From positions 1 to 42,293 of the forward strand of contig CAISJL010000113.1 of the NCBI GenBank assembly GCA_903885665.1: 42,293 nt of DNA, written 5' to 3'. The notes under the pieces are model-generated. The model worked only from the letters and a program-made list of their open reading frames with translations. It was not told the DNA's origin and ran no database searches. The translations under genes and the position numbers were made by a program. This DNA comes from an uncultured beta proteobacterium. Its GTDB lineage: Bacteria > Pseudomonadota > Gammaproteobacteria > Burkholderiales > SG8-41. This document shows positions 34,292 to 42,245 of the stretch, in pieces (position 1 is the stretch's first letter; each line of letters begins with the position of its first letter).

Positions 34292-34714
34292 TTAAATCGC
34301 ACCGCTCATTAATTGCTCGACCGCCGCATCGGTATTCGCTACTGCCGGCATGTTTTGCAAAGTCCGACCAATTGCCATCCATTGCTCACGAGCGCTTGCG
34401 GGTAGCGTCTGAAAAACCTGGACTAGGCCACGAATATCACCATCTGCCCAATCCACATGATCGGTCACGCTATCGCCCAACACCAACCAACGCGCACGCA
34501 CTTGTAACACATCGGCTAATTTATACAAATTGGTATGAGTCATATTTTTGGTGTCACCATTGAGCCAACGGTGCACGGTCTGACGCGGCAAATCGAGGCG
34601 ACGACCCAGCTCAGCTACCGATCGAATCCCTCCGTTGGTCATTGCTTGACGAATCCGCGACGCAATTGAATGATCCGGATCTTCAGTGATTTCTTTGATA
34701 CGCCCTCTAGCCAT
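34292..34714 (-). CDS. XRE-family (Cro/CI-type HTH) transcriptional regulator
   Basis: A 140-residue protein. Residues about 17-75 form a lambda-repressor-like helix-turn-helix: IRSVAELGRRLDLPRQTVHRWLNGDTKNM, then LYKLADVLQVRARWLVLGD. The C-terminal part is helical (GLVQVFQTLPASAREQWMAIGR) and lacks a peptidase or ligand domain. This layout resembles small phage-repressor-type or housekeeping regulators. The targets are unknown. It has its own terminator and no operon partner. Confidence 0.85.
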   Translation of the reverse strand: MARGRIKEITEDPDHSIASRIRQAMTNGGIRSVAELGRRLDLPRQTVHRWLNGDTKNMTHTNLYKLADVLQVRARWLVLGDSVTDHVDWADGDIRGLVQVFQTLPASAREQWMAIGRTLQNMPAVANTDAAVEQLMSGAI

Positions 34715-35070
34715 GATTGGTATGCTCCTTATTGCGCTCAGTCATTAACCTAGTGATTAAACCGGTCAGAAATGTCACGTTGAATGGACATCCTAGCGCG
34801 CATGGCTTACAAAATACTTACAAAATTCAGAAATCTTACAAAATAATGAATATCGCCCCAGCCTAAACGCACGAAGTCTGACACTAAACTTGAACGTTTA
34901 GCCTAAAATTAGGGCCTACACTCAAACCTAGGACAAAAGCAGAACAAGGGCAGGACAAGGGCAGGACAAGGGCCAAGCCATTCATTGCCCATTGCTCTCC
35001 CGAGCGCCCTAAGCTTCACTTACCTAAGCTGCAATTTTCCTAATTTCAATTTCTTAAAATTTAAACCCAC
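34715..35070. other. Intergenic region upstream of the XRE regulator
   Basis: These 356 bp hold no gene. Repeats of TTACAAAATA/CTTACAAAATTC type occur around 34810-34845 and the 11-bp tandem repeat at 34930-34973. The regulator promoter should lie near its end. Nothing else is recognised. Confidence 0.6.
34930..34973. repeat. 11-bp tandem repeat (AGGACAAGGGC x4)
   Basis: Two perfect copies of AGGACAAGGGC and two variants (AGGACAAAAGC, AGAACAAGGGC) lie head to tail in noncoding DNA downstream of the UGSC partner gene. Slippage-type expansion. Confidence 0.95.
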
Positions 35071-36126
35071 CTAGGTCTCAATACGTCGCGTGACCGCTCG
35101 GCTATTGCCAAAACACGGTACATACACCGAATGCGTGCCCGCACCGCCAGCCACAATCAACTGGATATCATCCGGCGTTGTCGCTATCGGCAACAAGGTA
35201 TCCGGACTGAGCGGGCCAAGCTCAACCGTGCGTGAGGCACGGGCCCGCTCAATCTCATGTACGCTTAAATCGCGCACCGGCATTTTCGACTGTTCCCACA
35301 AGGCCTGCTTGACTTGCGCTTTGTCCATTCCCGCTTGCTTCAGAATTTCTGCATGTTCGGTGCCAACAATAAACCACGGCTCACCGCCATGTACATACTC
35401 ATTACTGGTAGGATGAATCATGGTCTGAGCAATCACCCGCAACAACTCAGATGCCGATTTGGCATGGGTATTCATATTGAGTGTGCCCTCAGCGCCCACC
35501 ACCGTCACCGTGCTCTCGGTTGCACTAAAACCGCGCTCAACATGCAACGGCTGCCAGGGGTGATTAACCTCATTCTCGGCACAACAAAACGTATACTTTG
35601 CCGGCTGGCCGTGGGTGGCGCGATCCATCTCACCCGGCAAAGCCCCACCAATATTTTGTAAGATCAAATGCAAAGCACGCCCCAGTGTGGCGTTAGCCCA
35701 AGCGCCTTGTCCAATGCAATTAAATCCCGCATTAATCTCCAGCTGTTGGGCAATCGGACCGTTCACAATCAACCATACCGCCACTGGATTGGTGGTGGCT
35801 TGAATCGCTTGCAGATTAAAACTGGATTCCGCCATGGCCGCAGTCGCAGCAATCAACACTGGCAGATACGCCGGCTCGCACCCGGCCATGACTGCATTAA
35901 TCGCAATACGCTCGACAGTGGCCGCACCAAAGCCTGGGGCAACTCGCGCAATAACAGTTTGCGGGGGAATACGCACTGCAGCCAACATGCGCGCCACACG
36001 TTCTGCAGTCGGCGGAATAATCGGCAGACCGTCGCTCCAGCGACGCTCACGATACAGGCGATTAATCGCCTCTACATCATCGGCGCATTCAAAATGTGCA
36101 GCACGGTCTAAGCTATTAGCGCTCAT
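35071..36126 (-). CDS. UGSC-partner protein (stand-alone homologue of the fusion's C-terminal domain)
   Basis: A 351-residue protein homologous to residues about 205-575 of the selenoprotein fusion at 10914. Shared segments are SDGLPIIPPT, AINAVMAGCEPAYLPVLIAA, NGPI, NATLGRALHLILQNIGGALPGEMDRATHG and CAENEVNHP. The conserved Cys in VMAGC and the acids in the AENE motif are candidate functional residues. The C-terminal LIVAGGAGTHSVYVP parallels IVVTGDLGRNSCYVF in the fusion. No signal peptide. The start ATG 36126 overlaps the stop of the selenoprotein gene in ATGA, so the two are translationally coupled and their products probably interact, as the fused version also implies. The function is unknown. 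Confidence 0.88.
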   Translation of the reverse strand: MSANSLDRAAHFECADDVEAINRLYRERRWSDGLPIIPPTAERVARMLAAVRIPPQTVIARVAPGFGAATVERIAINAVMAGCEPAYLPVLIAATAAMAESSFNLQAIQATTNPVAVWLIVNGPIAQQLEINAGFNCIGQGAWANATLGRALHLILQNIGGALPGEMDRATHGQPAKYTFCCAENEVNHPWQPLHVERGFSATESTVTVVGAEGTLNMNTHAKSASELLRVIAQTMIHPTSNEYVHGGEPWFIVGTEHAEILKQAGMDKAQVKQALWEQSKMPVRDLSVHEIERARASRTVELGPLSPDTLLPIATTPDDIQLIVAGGAGTHSVYVPCFGNSRAVTRRIET

Positions 36127-36674
36127 GCTGATGCTCCTGCCTGCGCGTGCACACATTGACGCACAATATCGGCTGCGCATTGCTCAGCAATCGCGCGCAC
36201 TTGGATGCGGTCACGCGAACCAAACGGATGAGGAATCACTGCAATCGGTAACTCAGGATTGCCCAAAGCGCGCGCTTGCGCCCGCCCAAGTGTCTGAAAA
36301 GCAGTCGAACACACCGTCAAAGCCTGAGTTCCTTGCTTACTCACTTCCACGCTGTCGTGGACACTCCACGACGAACATGAGCCTCAGTCACCCGAGCCGG
36401 TAATCACCAAATCGCAAGCCTTCGCCATCTCGGCAATCACAGCAGGATCTGCCGGAATCGAGGCGGAGGATTTGCGCTGCTTAATCACCCGGGACACGCC
36501 GTAGCGCTGAGTGAAGATGTCCGCTAAATCATCAACAAGATGATGAAAGTTAGGCTTGGCATTATCAATGAATCCAATCACTGCACCGGCCAAGCTGGTT
36601 AACTGCACCGACCCGGTTGCGGTTGCTGCAACCTGCGGCGCCGTTGGATCAAATAACATCACAGTGGCTGACAT
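36123..36674 (-). CDS. Stand-alone UGSC-motif selenoprotein (TGA 36386-36384 read as Sec97)
   Basis: The frame from ATG 36674 (GGAGG about 8 bp upstream) runs 96 codons to TGA at 36386-36384. It then stays open in the same frame to a second TGA at 36125-36123, giving 183 residues with Sec97 in ITGSGD-U-GSCSSW. The downstream part contains ALTVCSTAFQTLGRAQARAL and LPIAVIPHPFG, homologous to TLVCVSFQTLAKAASLGL and LPTAPVPGHPG after the TGA of the fusion gene. The upstream part shares LxGxxIGF and DLVITG. A SECIS-like hairpin begins 11 nt after the first TGA. U-x-x-C suggests a redox site. The gene lies between a Bug receptor (116 bp upstream) and the partner gene (4-bp overlap). The family is recognised from its motif; the reaction is unknown. 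Confidence 0.88.
36354..36386 (-). promoter_or_regulatory. Bacterial SECIS-like element in the stand-alone UGSC gene
   Basis: On the minus strand, after TGA and an 11-nt spacer, a perfect 7-bp stem GTCGTGG (36372-36366) with CCACGAC (36360-36354) closes the loop AGUGU. The spacing equals that in the first UGSC gene, and both loops contain GUGU although the stems differ completely in sequence. This stem covariation argues for selection on structure. Confidence 0.8.
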
Positions 36675-36790
36675 CTGGCTTACCCTCCACAAAAATCAAT
36701 TAAAAAATCAATTAAAAAATAAAAAGCGAATGATCAATAAAGAAAATAAAGAAAATCAATTGCTTGGTAAAAACGCTCTGATGACCAGCC

Positions 36791-37774
36791 TCACGGATCA
36801 AGGCGAATGTTGGCGGTCTTCACCAATTGCGTCCACATCTGAATCTCGCTACGCAACAAGGTCTGTAACGCCTGCGGTGTATTGCCAACGACCACCGCGC
36901 CCATCGCCAACGCCTGCTCACGCATCTGTGGTTGCGCCAATACCTTAATCGTCTCGTTATAAATTTTACGCACGATCGGTTGCGGGGTGTTTAGTGGTGC
37001 TAACAAGGCATACCACAATGTTGATTGATATCCTGGAATAGTCTCTGCCACTGCCGGTACATCGGGGTAGGCGGGTGAGCGCTCTAGGCTGGTCATCCCT
37101 AGGGCGCGTAAACGTCCCGACTTCACATGTGGCATCGCAGGCAAGGGACTGGTACAAATCATTTGCACCTGACCACTCACCACATCAACCAGTGCCGGGC
37201 CTGCACCCTTGTAAGGGATATGCGTCAACTGCACACCCGCCAAAGCACTCAACAACTCCACTGACATATGACCACCCGTACCGGGGCCTGAGGAGGCATA
37301 GTTAATGCGTCCTGGCTGAATCTTGACCGCTGCAATTAACTCTTTGATATTATTGACTTTTAAGTTTGGGTGCGCGACAAACACCAAGGGCGATTGCGCC
37401 ACTAAAGTGATGGGTATAAAGGCTTTCAACGTATCGTAGGGCAAGTCTTTGCGCAATGCGGGATTAATCGAATGCGTGGCACTCGCCAAAAACAAGGTAT
37501 AGCCATCGGGCGGGGCGTTCGCGGCAATTTGAGTGGCAATAATCTGACCGCCACCACCCCGGTTATCGTTCACCATCTGCTGCCCTAAGGCAGGCCCTAG
37601 CCGACTACTCAACATGCGGCCCACAATATCCCCAGCACCACCCGGCGGATAGGGAATCAATAAGCGAATCGGGCGTTGCGGATAATCATCAACACTCGCA
37701 GCGACCGCCCGGTCCAGCCCAAAACCAAATGTACTCGCCGCCAGAAGCAGCCAAACTGAGAACTTTTTTAGCAT
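36791..37774 (-). CDS. Bug/TctC-family receptor upstream of the stand-alone selenoprotein
   Basis: A 327-residue periplasmic receptor. The signal peptide MLKKFSVWLLLAASTFGFGL ends near AVAA. Then come YPQRPIRLLIPYPPGGAGDIVGR, DNRGGGGQIIATQIAANAPPDGYT, HIPYKGAGPALVDVVSGQ and SPAYPDVPAVAET. It heads a minus-strand unit Bug - UGSC - partner, the same order as at 9829-12641. It is divergent from D(-)-tartrate dehydratase, which hints at a tartrate-like dicarboxylate ligand; this is inference. Confidence 0.93.
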   Translation of the reverse strand: MLKKFSVWLLLAASTFGFGLDRAVAASVDDYPQRPIRLLIPYPPGGAGDIVGRMLSSRLGPALGQQMVNDNRGGGGQIIATQIAANAPPDGYTLFLASATHSINPALRKDLPYDTLKAFIPITLVAQSPLVFVAHPNLKVNNIKELIAAVKIQPGRINYASSGPGTGGHMSVELLSALAGVQLTHIPYKGAGPALVDVVSGQVQMICTSPLPAMPHVKSGRLRALGMTSLERSPAYPDVPAVAETIPGYQSTLWYALLAPLNTPQPIVRKIYNETIKVLAQPQMREQALAMGAVVVGNTPQALQTLLRSEIQMWTQLVKTANIRLDP

Positions 37775-37818
37775 AATTTACCGAATCATGATTAATTAAA
37801 AATTAATTCAAACGAATA

Positions 37819-37834
37819 GTTCAAAACAGTGAAC
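37819..37834. promoter_or_regulatory. Candidate operator between Bug and tartrate dehydratase genes
   Basis: An inverted repeat GTTCA-N6-TGAAC lies in the divergent 220-bp control region. It contains a T-N11-A core like LysR-family sites. No LysR gene is in the window, so the regulator is unknown. Confidence 0.3.
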
Positions 37835-37994
37835 AAGTAATACAGTAAAGCTTTATATATAGCCGGAGCATTCTACCTTGTCAGGCGTGTTCAGATGCCG
37901 CACAAACTATGATATGGACTACACAAAGAGCAATTTTGTTTTACTATCCATACTGCTGAACACCCCCCATGACCACAGGACTGGAACACCATAC

Positions 37995-39161
37995 ATGATT
38001 CGAATTACTGATGTTCGCGAAATCACCCAAGCGATCGCCTCCCCCATCCGTAACGCCTATATCGACTTTAGCAAAATGACCACCAGTTTGGTGGCTGTGG
38101 TCACCGACCACTACATTGATGGCCGCCCAGTGGTGGGCTATGGTTTTAATTCCAATGGCCGCTACGGCCAAGGCGGTCTGATTCGCGAACGCTTCGCACC
38201 CCGCCTAATGGCTGCAGAGCCCGCAAGCCTGATGAACGATGCGGGCGACAATATCGACCCACACCGTGCGTGGTCAGCGCTGATGCAAAACGAAAAACCT
38301 GGTGGCCATGGGGAGCGCTCAGTTGCGGTCGGCACACTAGACATGGCAATCTGGGATGCAGTGGCTAAGATTGCTGAAAAACCGTTGTTTCGACTTCTAG
38401 CTGAACGTCATGGCGTAACCCCCAAGCCCAAAGTTTTTGTGTATGCGGCAGGTGGCTACTACTATCCTGGCAAAGACGACAGCGCCTTGCAACGCGAGAT
38501 GCGCAGCTATTTAGATCGTGGTTATCGTGTCGTTAAAATGAAAATTGGCGGCGCCGAAATCCATGAAGACCAACGCCGCATCGAAGCGGTATTGAGTGAG
38601 ATAGGCTCAAGCGCGCAATTAGCAGTCGATGCAAACGGTCGCTTCGACCTCGAGACCGCCATTGCCTATGCCAAAATGCTGCGTGAATATCCACTGTTCT
38701 GGTATGAAGAAGCCGGTGATCCGCTCGATTATGCCTTGCAAGCCGCGCTCGCCGATTACTACCCTGGCGCCATGGCCACAGGAGAGAATTTATTTAGTCA
38801 TCAAGATGCACGTAACTTGCTGCGCTATGGCGGCATGCGTCCCGATCGTGACTGGCTGCAGTTTGACTGCGCGCTCTCCTATGGCCTGTGCGAATACGAG
38901 CGCACCCTACGCGCCCTTGCTAATGCTGGCTGGTCAGCGTCGCGTTGCATCCCACATGGCGGCCACCAAATGTCACTTAACATTGCTGCAGGCTTAGGTT
39001 TGGGAGGTAACGAAAGCTACCCCGATCTATTCCAACCCTATGGCGGCTTCCCCGATGGCGTCGCAGTTCAAGAAAGCTTTATCACCATGCCCGACCTACC
39101 GGGTATAGGATTTGAAGGCAAGAGCGACTTAATCCAAGTCATGCGCACACTGGCAAGTTAA
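37995..39161 (+). CDS. D(-)-tartrate dehydratase (enolase superfamily)
   Basis: A 388-residue mandelate-racemase/muconate-lactonizing-type enzyme, converting D(-)-tartrate to oxaloacetate with Mg2+. The sequence closely follows the Bradyrhizobium D(-)-tartrate dehydratase as I recall it: SPIRNAYIDFSKMTTSLVAV, NEKPGGHGERSVAVGT, FVYAAGGYYYPGK, the catalytic KMKIGG lysine near residue 184, metal ligands in AVDANGRFDLET, WYEEAGDPLD and ATGENLFSHQDARN, and the His in CIPHGGHQMSLN. ATG 37995 gives the family length; the open frame to 37878 is not supported. It is divergent from the Bug-selenoprotein unit and upstream of an amidase gene. Confidence 0.93.
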   Translation: MIRITDVREITQAIASPIRNAYIDFSKMTTSLVAVVTDHYIDGRPVVGYGFNSNGRYGQGGLIRERFAPRLMAAEPASLMNDAGDNIDPHRAWSALMQNEKPGGHGERSVAVGTLDMAIWDAVAKIAEKPLFRLLAERHGVTPKPKVFVYAAGGYYYPGKDDSALQREMRSYLDRGYRVVKMKIGGAEIHEDQRRIEAVLSEIGSSAQLAVDANGRFDLETAIAYAKMLREYPLFWYEEAGDPLDYALQAALADYYPGAMATGENLFSHQDARNLLRYGGMRPDRDWLQFDCALSYGLCEYERTLRALANAGWSASRCIPHGGHQMSLNIAAGLGLGGNESYPDLFQPYGGFPDGVAVQESFITMPDLPGIGFEGKSDLIQVMRTLAS

Positions 39162-39334
39162 GCACTCTACTTTTAGTATCACCTCACCTTTACTTTTATC
39201 CTTACTCTACCTTTAATCTACCTTTACTCTCACCCCACATTCAACATCAGAACAAAACAATTACTGCGCTCAAACAACCTTGTACAGACTCTTCCACCTA
39301 CTTTATTTCCGTATCGCTACCGGAGAACGCCTCA

Positions 39335-40828
39335 ATGACCCTGCCAAGAGAACTACTCACCGAATCAGCAATCGAACTGCGCCGTCTTATTGGTAGCAAA
39401 CAAATCTCACCCGTGGAGTTACTCGAGACCTGTATCGAACGCATCAGCGCTATCAACCCCGCCGTCAATGCCGTGACAGCGACTTGCTATACGCGGGCGC
39501 GCCAAGAGGCCAAGGCGGCAGAACAGGCCGTACTGCGCGGCGACCCTCTGGGCGCCTTACATGGACTGCCCACTGGCATCAAAGATCTTGAAGAAACCGC
39601 TGGCCTGCTCACCACCTATGGCTCCCCCCTACATCGCGACTTTATCCCAAACAAAGATAATGCCATGGTGGCACGCGTACGCGCTGCCGGTGCTATTGTG
39701 GTTGGCAAAACCAATGTGCCAGAATTTGGCGCCGGTGCGAACAGCCGGAACGTGGTGTGGGGTGCCACCGGCAACCCCTTTAACCCTACACTCAATGCGG
39801 GCGGCTCCTCCGGCGGCTCTGCGGTGGCCTTAGCGTGCGATATGTTGCCGGTATGCACAGGTTCGGATACGGGTGGTTCACTACGTATCCCTGCCGCGAT
39901 TTGTGGGGTGGTTGGTTTTCGACCATCCCCAGGACTGGTCGCGATTGAGCGCCGCGGTCTGGGTTGGACACCGATCTCGGTCGTCGGCCCCATGGGACGC
40001 ACAGTAGCTGATACATGCCAATTAATGGCAGTACAAGCGGCTATGGATGATTGTGATCCACTATCCTATCCCATAGACGCTCGTCAATTCGCGACACCGC
40101 TAAACTGCGATTTAAGCCAAATGCGCATTGCCTACACAGAGGACTTCAACATCTGTCCAGTTGACCAACCGATTCGCGCCGTATTTCGCCAAAAAATTGC
40201 AGCCATGCGACATCTGTTTAAATCATGCACACCGATCACCCTAGACTTTAGCGAAGCCGATCGCTGTTTCGATGTGATTCGCGCCACCAATTACGCTGCG
40301 CGCTACCGCGCTGCCTATGAAAAAGATCCAAAATCTTTAGGCCCTAACGTACGGGCTAATTACGAACTCAGCGCTCGCATGTCACTGGCCGAAATGGCAT
40401 GGGCCCATACCGAGCAGACCAATATCTTTAGACGATTCCAACAGACGTTTAAAGATTATGATTTGGTGCTGGCACCCACTACGCCAGTCTCACCTTTCCC
40501 ATGGTCGCAACTGTATTTGAGCGAGATGGACGGCCAACCCTTACGTAATTACTACCATTGGTTGGGCTTAACCTATGTCATCACCCTAACCACCAATCCC
40601 GCACTTTCAATGCCCTGTGGTAACGACCACCAAGGCATGCCGTTTGGACTGCAAGTCGTGGGTCGATTCCGGGGGGATCATGCCGTGTTAAGCGCTGGAC
40701 ATGCACTAGAGCAAGCCTTTGCAGCCATTCCCGAACTACGCCGGCCACGCCCAGACTTAAGCCAACTACAACAGCCTACACCCGCGCTCACATCGATCGT
40801 GACCCATCCGCCGATTGCTACTGACTAG
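39335..40828 (+). CDS. Amidase-signature family amidase
   Basis: A 497-residue Ser-cisSer-Lys hydrolase. Lys83 in LPTGIKD, cis-Ser158 in NAGGSSGGSAVALA and nucleophile Ser182 in GSDTGGSLRIPA form the triad. The C-terminal ALSMPCGNDHQGMPFGLQVVG is typical of aryl/alkyl amidases rather than GatA. It would hydrolyse an amide to acid plus ammonia; the substrate is unknown. It lies 173 bp after the tartrate dehydratase gene on the same strand and converges with a Bug receptor. TACCGGAG before ATG 39335 supplies the ribosome site at a slightly long spacing. Confidence 0.92.
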   Translation: MTLPRELLTESAIELRRLIGSKQISPVELLETCIERISAINPAVNAVTATCYTRARQEAKAAEQAVLRGDPLGALHGLPTGIKDLEETAGLLTTYGSPLHRDFIPNKDNAMVARVRAAGAIVVGKTNVPEFGAGANSRNVVWGATGNPFNPTLNAGGSSGGSAVALACDMLPVCTGSDTGGSLRIPAAICGVVGFRPSPGLVAIERRGLGWTPISVVGPMGRTVADTCQLMAVQAAMDDCDPLSYPIDARQFATPLNCDLSQMRIAYTEDFNICPVDQPIRAVFRQKIAAMRHLFKSCTPITLDFSEADRCFDVIRATNYAARYRAAYEKDPKSLGPNVRANYELSARMSLAEMAWAHTEQTNIFRRFQQTFKDYDLVLAPTTPVSPFPWSQLYLSEMDGQPLRNYYHWLGLTYVITLTTNPALSMPCGNDHQGMPFGLQVVGRFRGDHAVLSAGHALEQAFAAIPELRRPRPDLSQLQQPTPALTSIVTHPPIATD

Positions 40829-40882
40829 AACCAATACAAAAATCTATTAAATATTAGACAGTTGAAATAGTACCCGTCCTTG

Positions 40883-41854
40883 TTATTCGATCTTAGCACC
40901 CGATACGCGCACCACCCGCGACCACTTATCGTTATCAGCCTTCAGAAAGGTCGCAAATACTGCTGGAGTACTACCAATCACATCTGCACCCATTTGGGTG
41001 AAGCGCTCACGCACTTCCACGGTGTGTACAGTTTGCAATACATCATGCTGTAAGCGTGCCAAGCGCTGTGGTGGCACTCGTGCCGGCGCGAACATGCCAA
41101 ACCACAGATCAGCGTCATAACCAGCGATTCCGGCCTCAACAATCGTGGGCACATCGGGTAGCACTGCAATCCGCCTCTGGCCTGATACGCCCAAGGCTCG
41201 GACGCGCCCTTGCTTTAAAAATGGTAAAGCTACTGGAGGCACGTCGAATAAGATTTGAATCGCCCCACTATACATTTCAGGGTAAACCAAAGCCGTGCCT
41301 TTATACGGAACATGCACGATATCAATACCTGCCAACTGCTTGAGTAATTCACCCGAGAGATGAAATTGAGTACCAGTACCAGAAGAACCAAAGTTCAATT
41401 TACCGGGCTGCGATTTAGCCAACGCAACTAATTCTTTCAGAGATTTTGCCGGGACTTGCGCAGCCACCATCAAGACATTGGGCGATGAGGCAACTTGCGT
41501 AATCGGCGAAAAATCGGCAATCGGATCATACGGCGGTTTAGTATATAAATGCGGGCCAATCGCATGAGTACTGGTAGTACCCATTAAAATGGTATAGCAA
41601 TCAGGGGTGCTAGTCACCACCAGACGCGAACCTAAAGTGCCGCCTGCACCAGGACGATTATCCACTACCACGACTTGCCCTAAGTATTCGCTCGCTTTCT
41701 GCGCCACCACACGAGCCAAAATATCCGTTGCACCACCAACCGGAAACGGCACAACCATCCGCACCGCACGTTGTGGAAATTGATCAGCAGACTGCACACT
41801 AAGCGCCATCAACAGCGCCGCAGTCATTATTACCACATTCAATACAGACTTCAT
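40883..41854 (-). CDS. Bug/TctC-family receptor
   Basis: A 323-residue periplasmic receptor. The signal peptide MKSVLNVVIMTAALLMALSV ends at QSA. Then come FPQRAVRMVVPFPVGGATDILAR, DNRPGAGGTLGSRLVVTSTPD, HVPYKGTALVYPEMYSGAIQ and VLPDVPTIVEAGIAGYDADLWFG. The ligand loop reads PFPVGGA, one residue off the usual PPGG. ATG 41854 is set by AGGAGTG about 8 bp upstream; the frame is open to 41911. It is convergent with the amidase gene. The ligand is unknown. Confidence 0.92.
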   Translation of the reverse strand: MKSVLNVVIMTAALLMALSVQSADQFPQRAVRMVVPFPVGGATDILARVVAQKASEYLGQVVVVDNRPGAGGTLGSRLVVTSTPDCYTILMGTTSTHAIGPHLYTKPPYDPIADFSPITQVASSPNVLMVAAQVPAKSLKELVALAKSQPGKLNFGSSGTGTQFHLSGELLKQLAGIDIVHVPYKGTALVYPEMYSGAIQILFDVPPVALPFLKQGRVRALGVSGQRRIAVLPDVPTIVEAGIAGYDADLWFGMFAPARVPPQRLARLQHDVLQTVHTVEVRERFTQMGADVIGSTPAVFATFLKADNDKWSRVVRVSGAKIE

Positions 41855-41918
41855 TTTAGCCACTCCTATAAGAAACAGAATCAATAACAATTTTAAAAAA
41901 CTATAAACCAATATAGAG

Positions 41919-41945
41919 TGGATTCAATTTCGAAGTGCAACATTT
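41919..41945. mobile_element. Insertion-sequence terminal-repeat-like sequence, copy 1 (probable remnant)
   Basis: The 27-mer with core CGAAGTGCAAC preceded by GTGGATTCAATT resembles the termini of IS30-family elements as I recall them. It matches the second copy at 42219 at 23 of 27 positions. No transposase gene is adjacent, so it is probably a solo end. Confidence 0.45.
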
Positions 41946-42218
41946 AATGTTGATTCACGATAGGACGCCCCCTACTCATTCAAATAATATTTTTTATATT
42001 GTATAAATGCAAGCGCTTTTTTTGGTGATCAGTAAATCGCTACAATGCTTTTTAGTCTCGTAGATTTTTTTGATATTTTTTGGGGCACACTAGGTTTCAG
42101 AAGATTTCATAAAAAATAAAAAATTCTATGTGCATTAAAAATATCTAGTTGAAATTCAGGAAAAATCTATTATTTATATTTCAATTATGATTAAAAAAAT
42201 TTAAACATTCTTAAATAG

Positions 42219-42245
42219 GTGAATTCTATTACGAAGTGCAACTTT
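42219..42245. mobile_element. Insertion-sequence terminal-repeat-like sequence, copy 2
   Basis: Same 27-mer in the same orientation, with core CGAAGTGCAAC preceded by GTGAATTCTATT. It lies 49 bp from the window edge. It could be the end of an intact element continuing to the right. Confidence 0.45.

Noticed and set aside
35834-36403. A 189-residue plus-strand ORF opposite the partner and UGSC genes
   Set aside because: Shadow of the minus-strand genes; no ribosome site or domain.
36384-36692. A 102-residue stand-alone minus-strand protein ending at the TGA
   Set aside because: It is the N-terminal half of the stand-alone UGSC selenoprotein; homology continues past the TGA.
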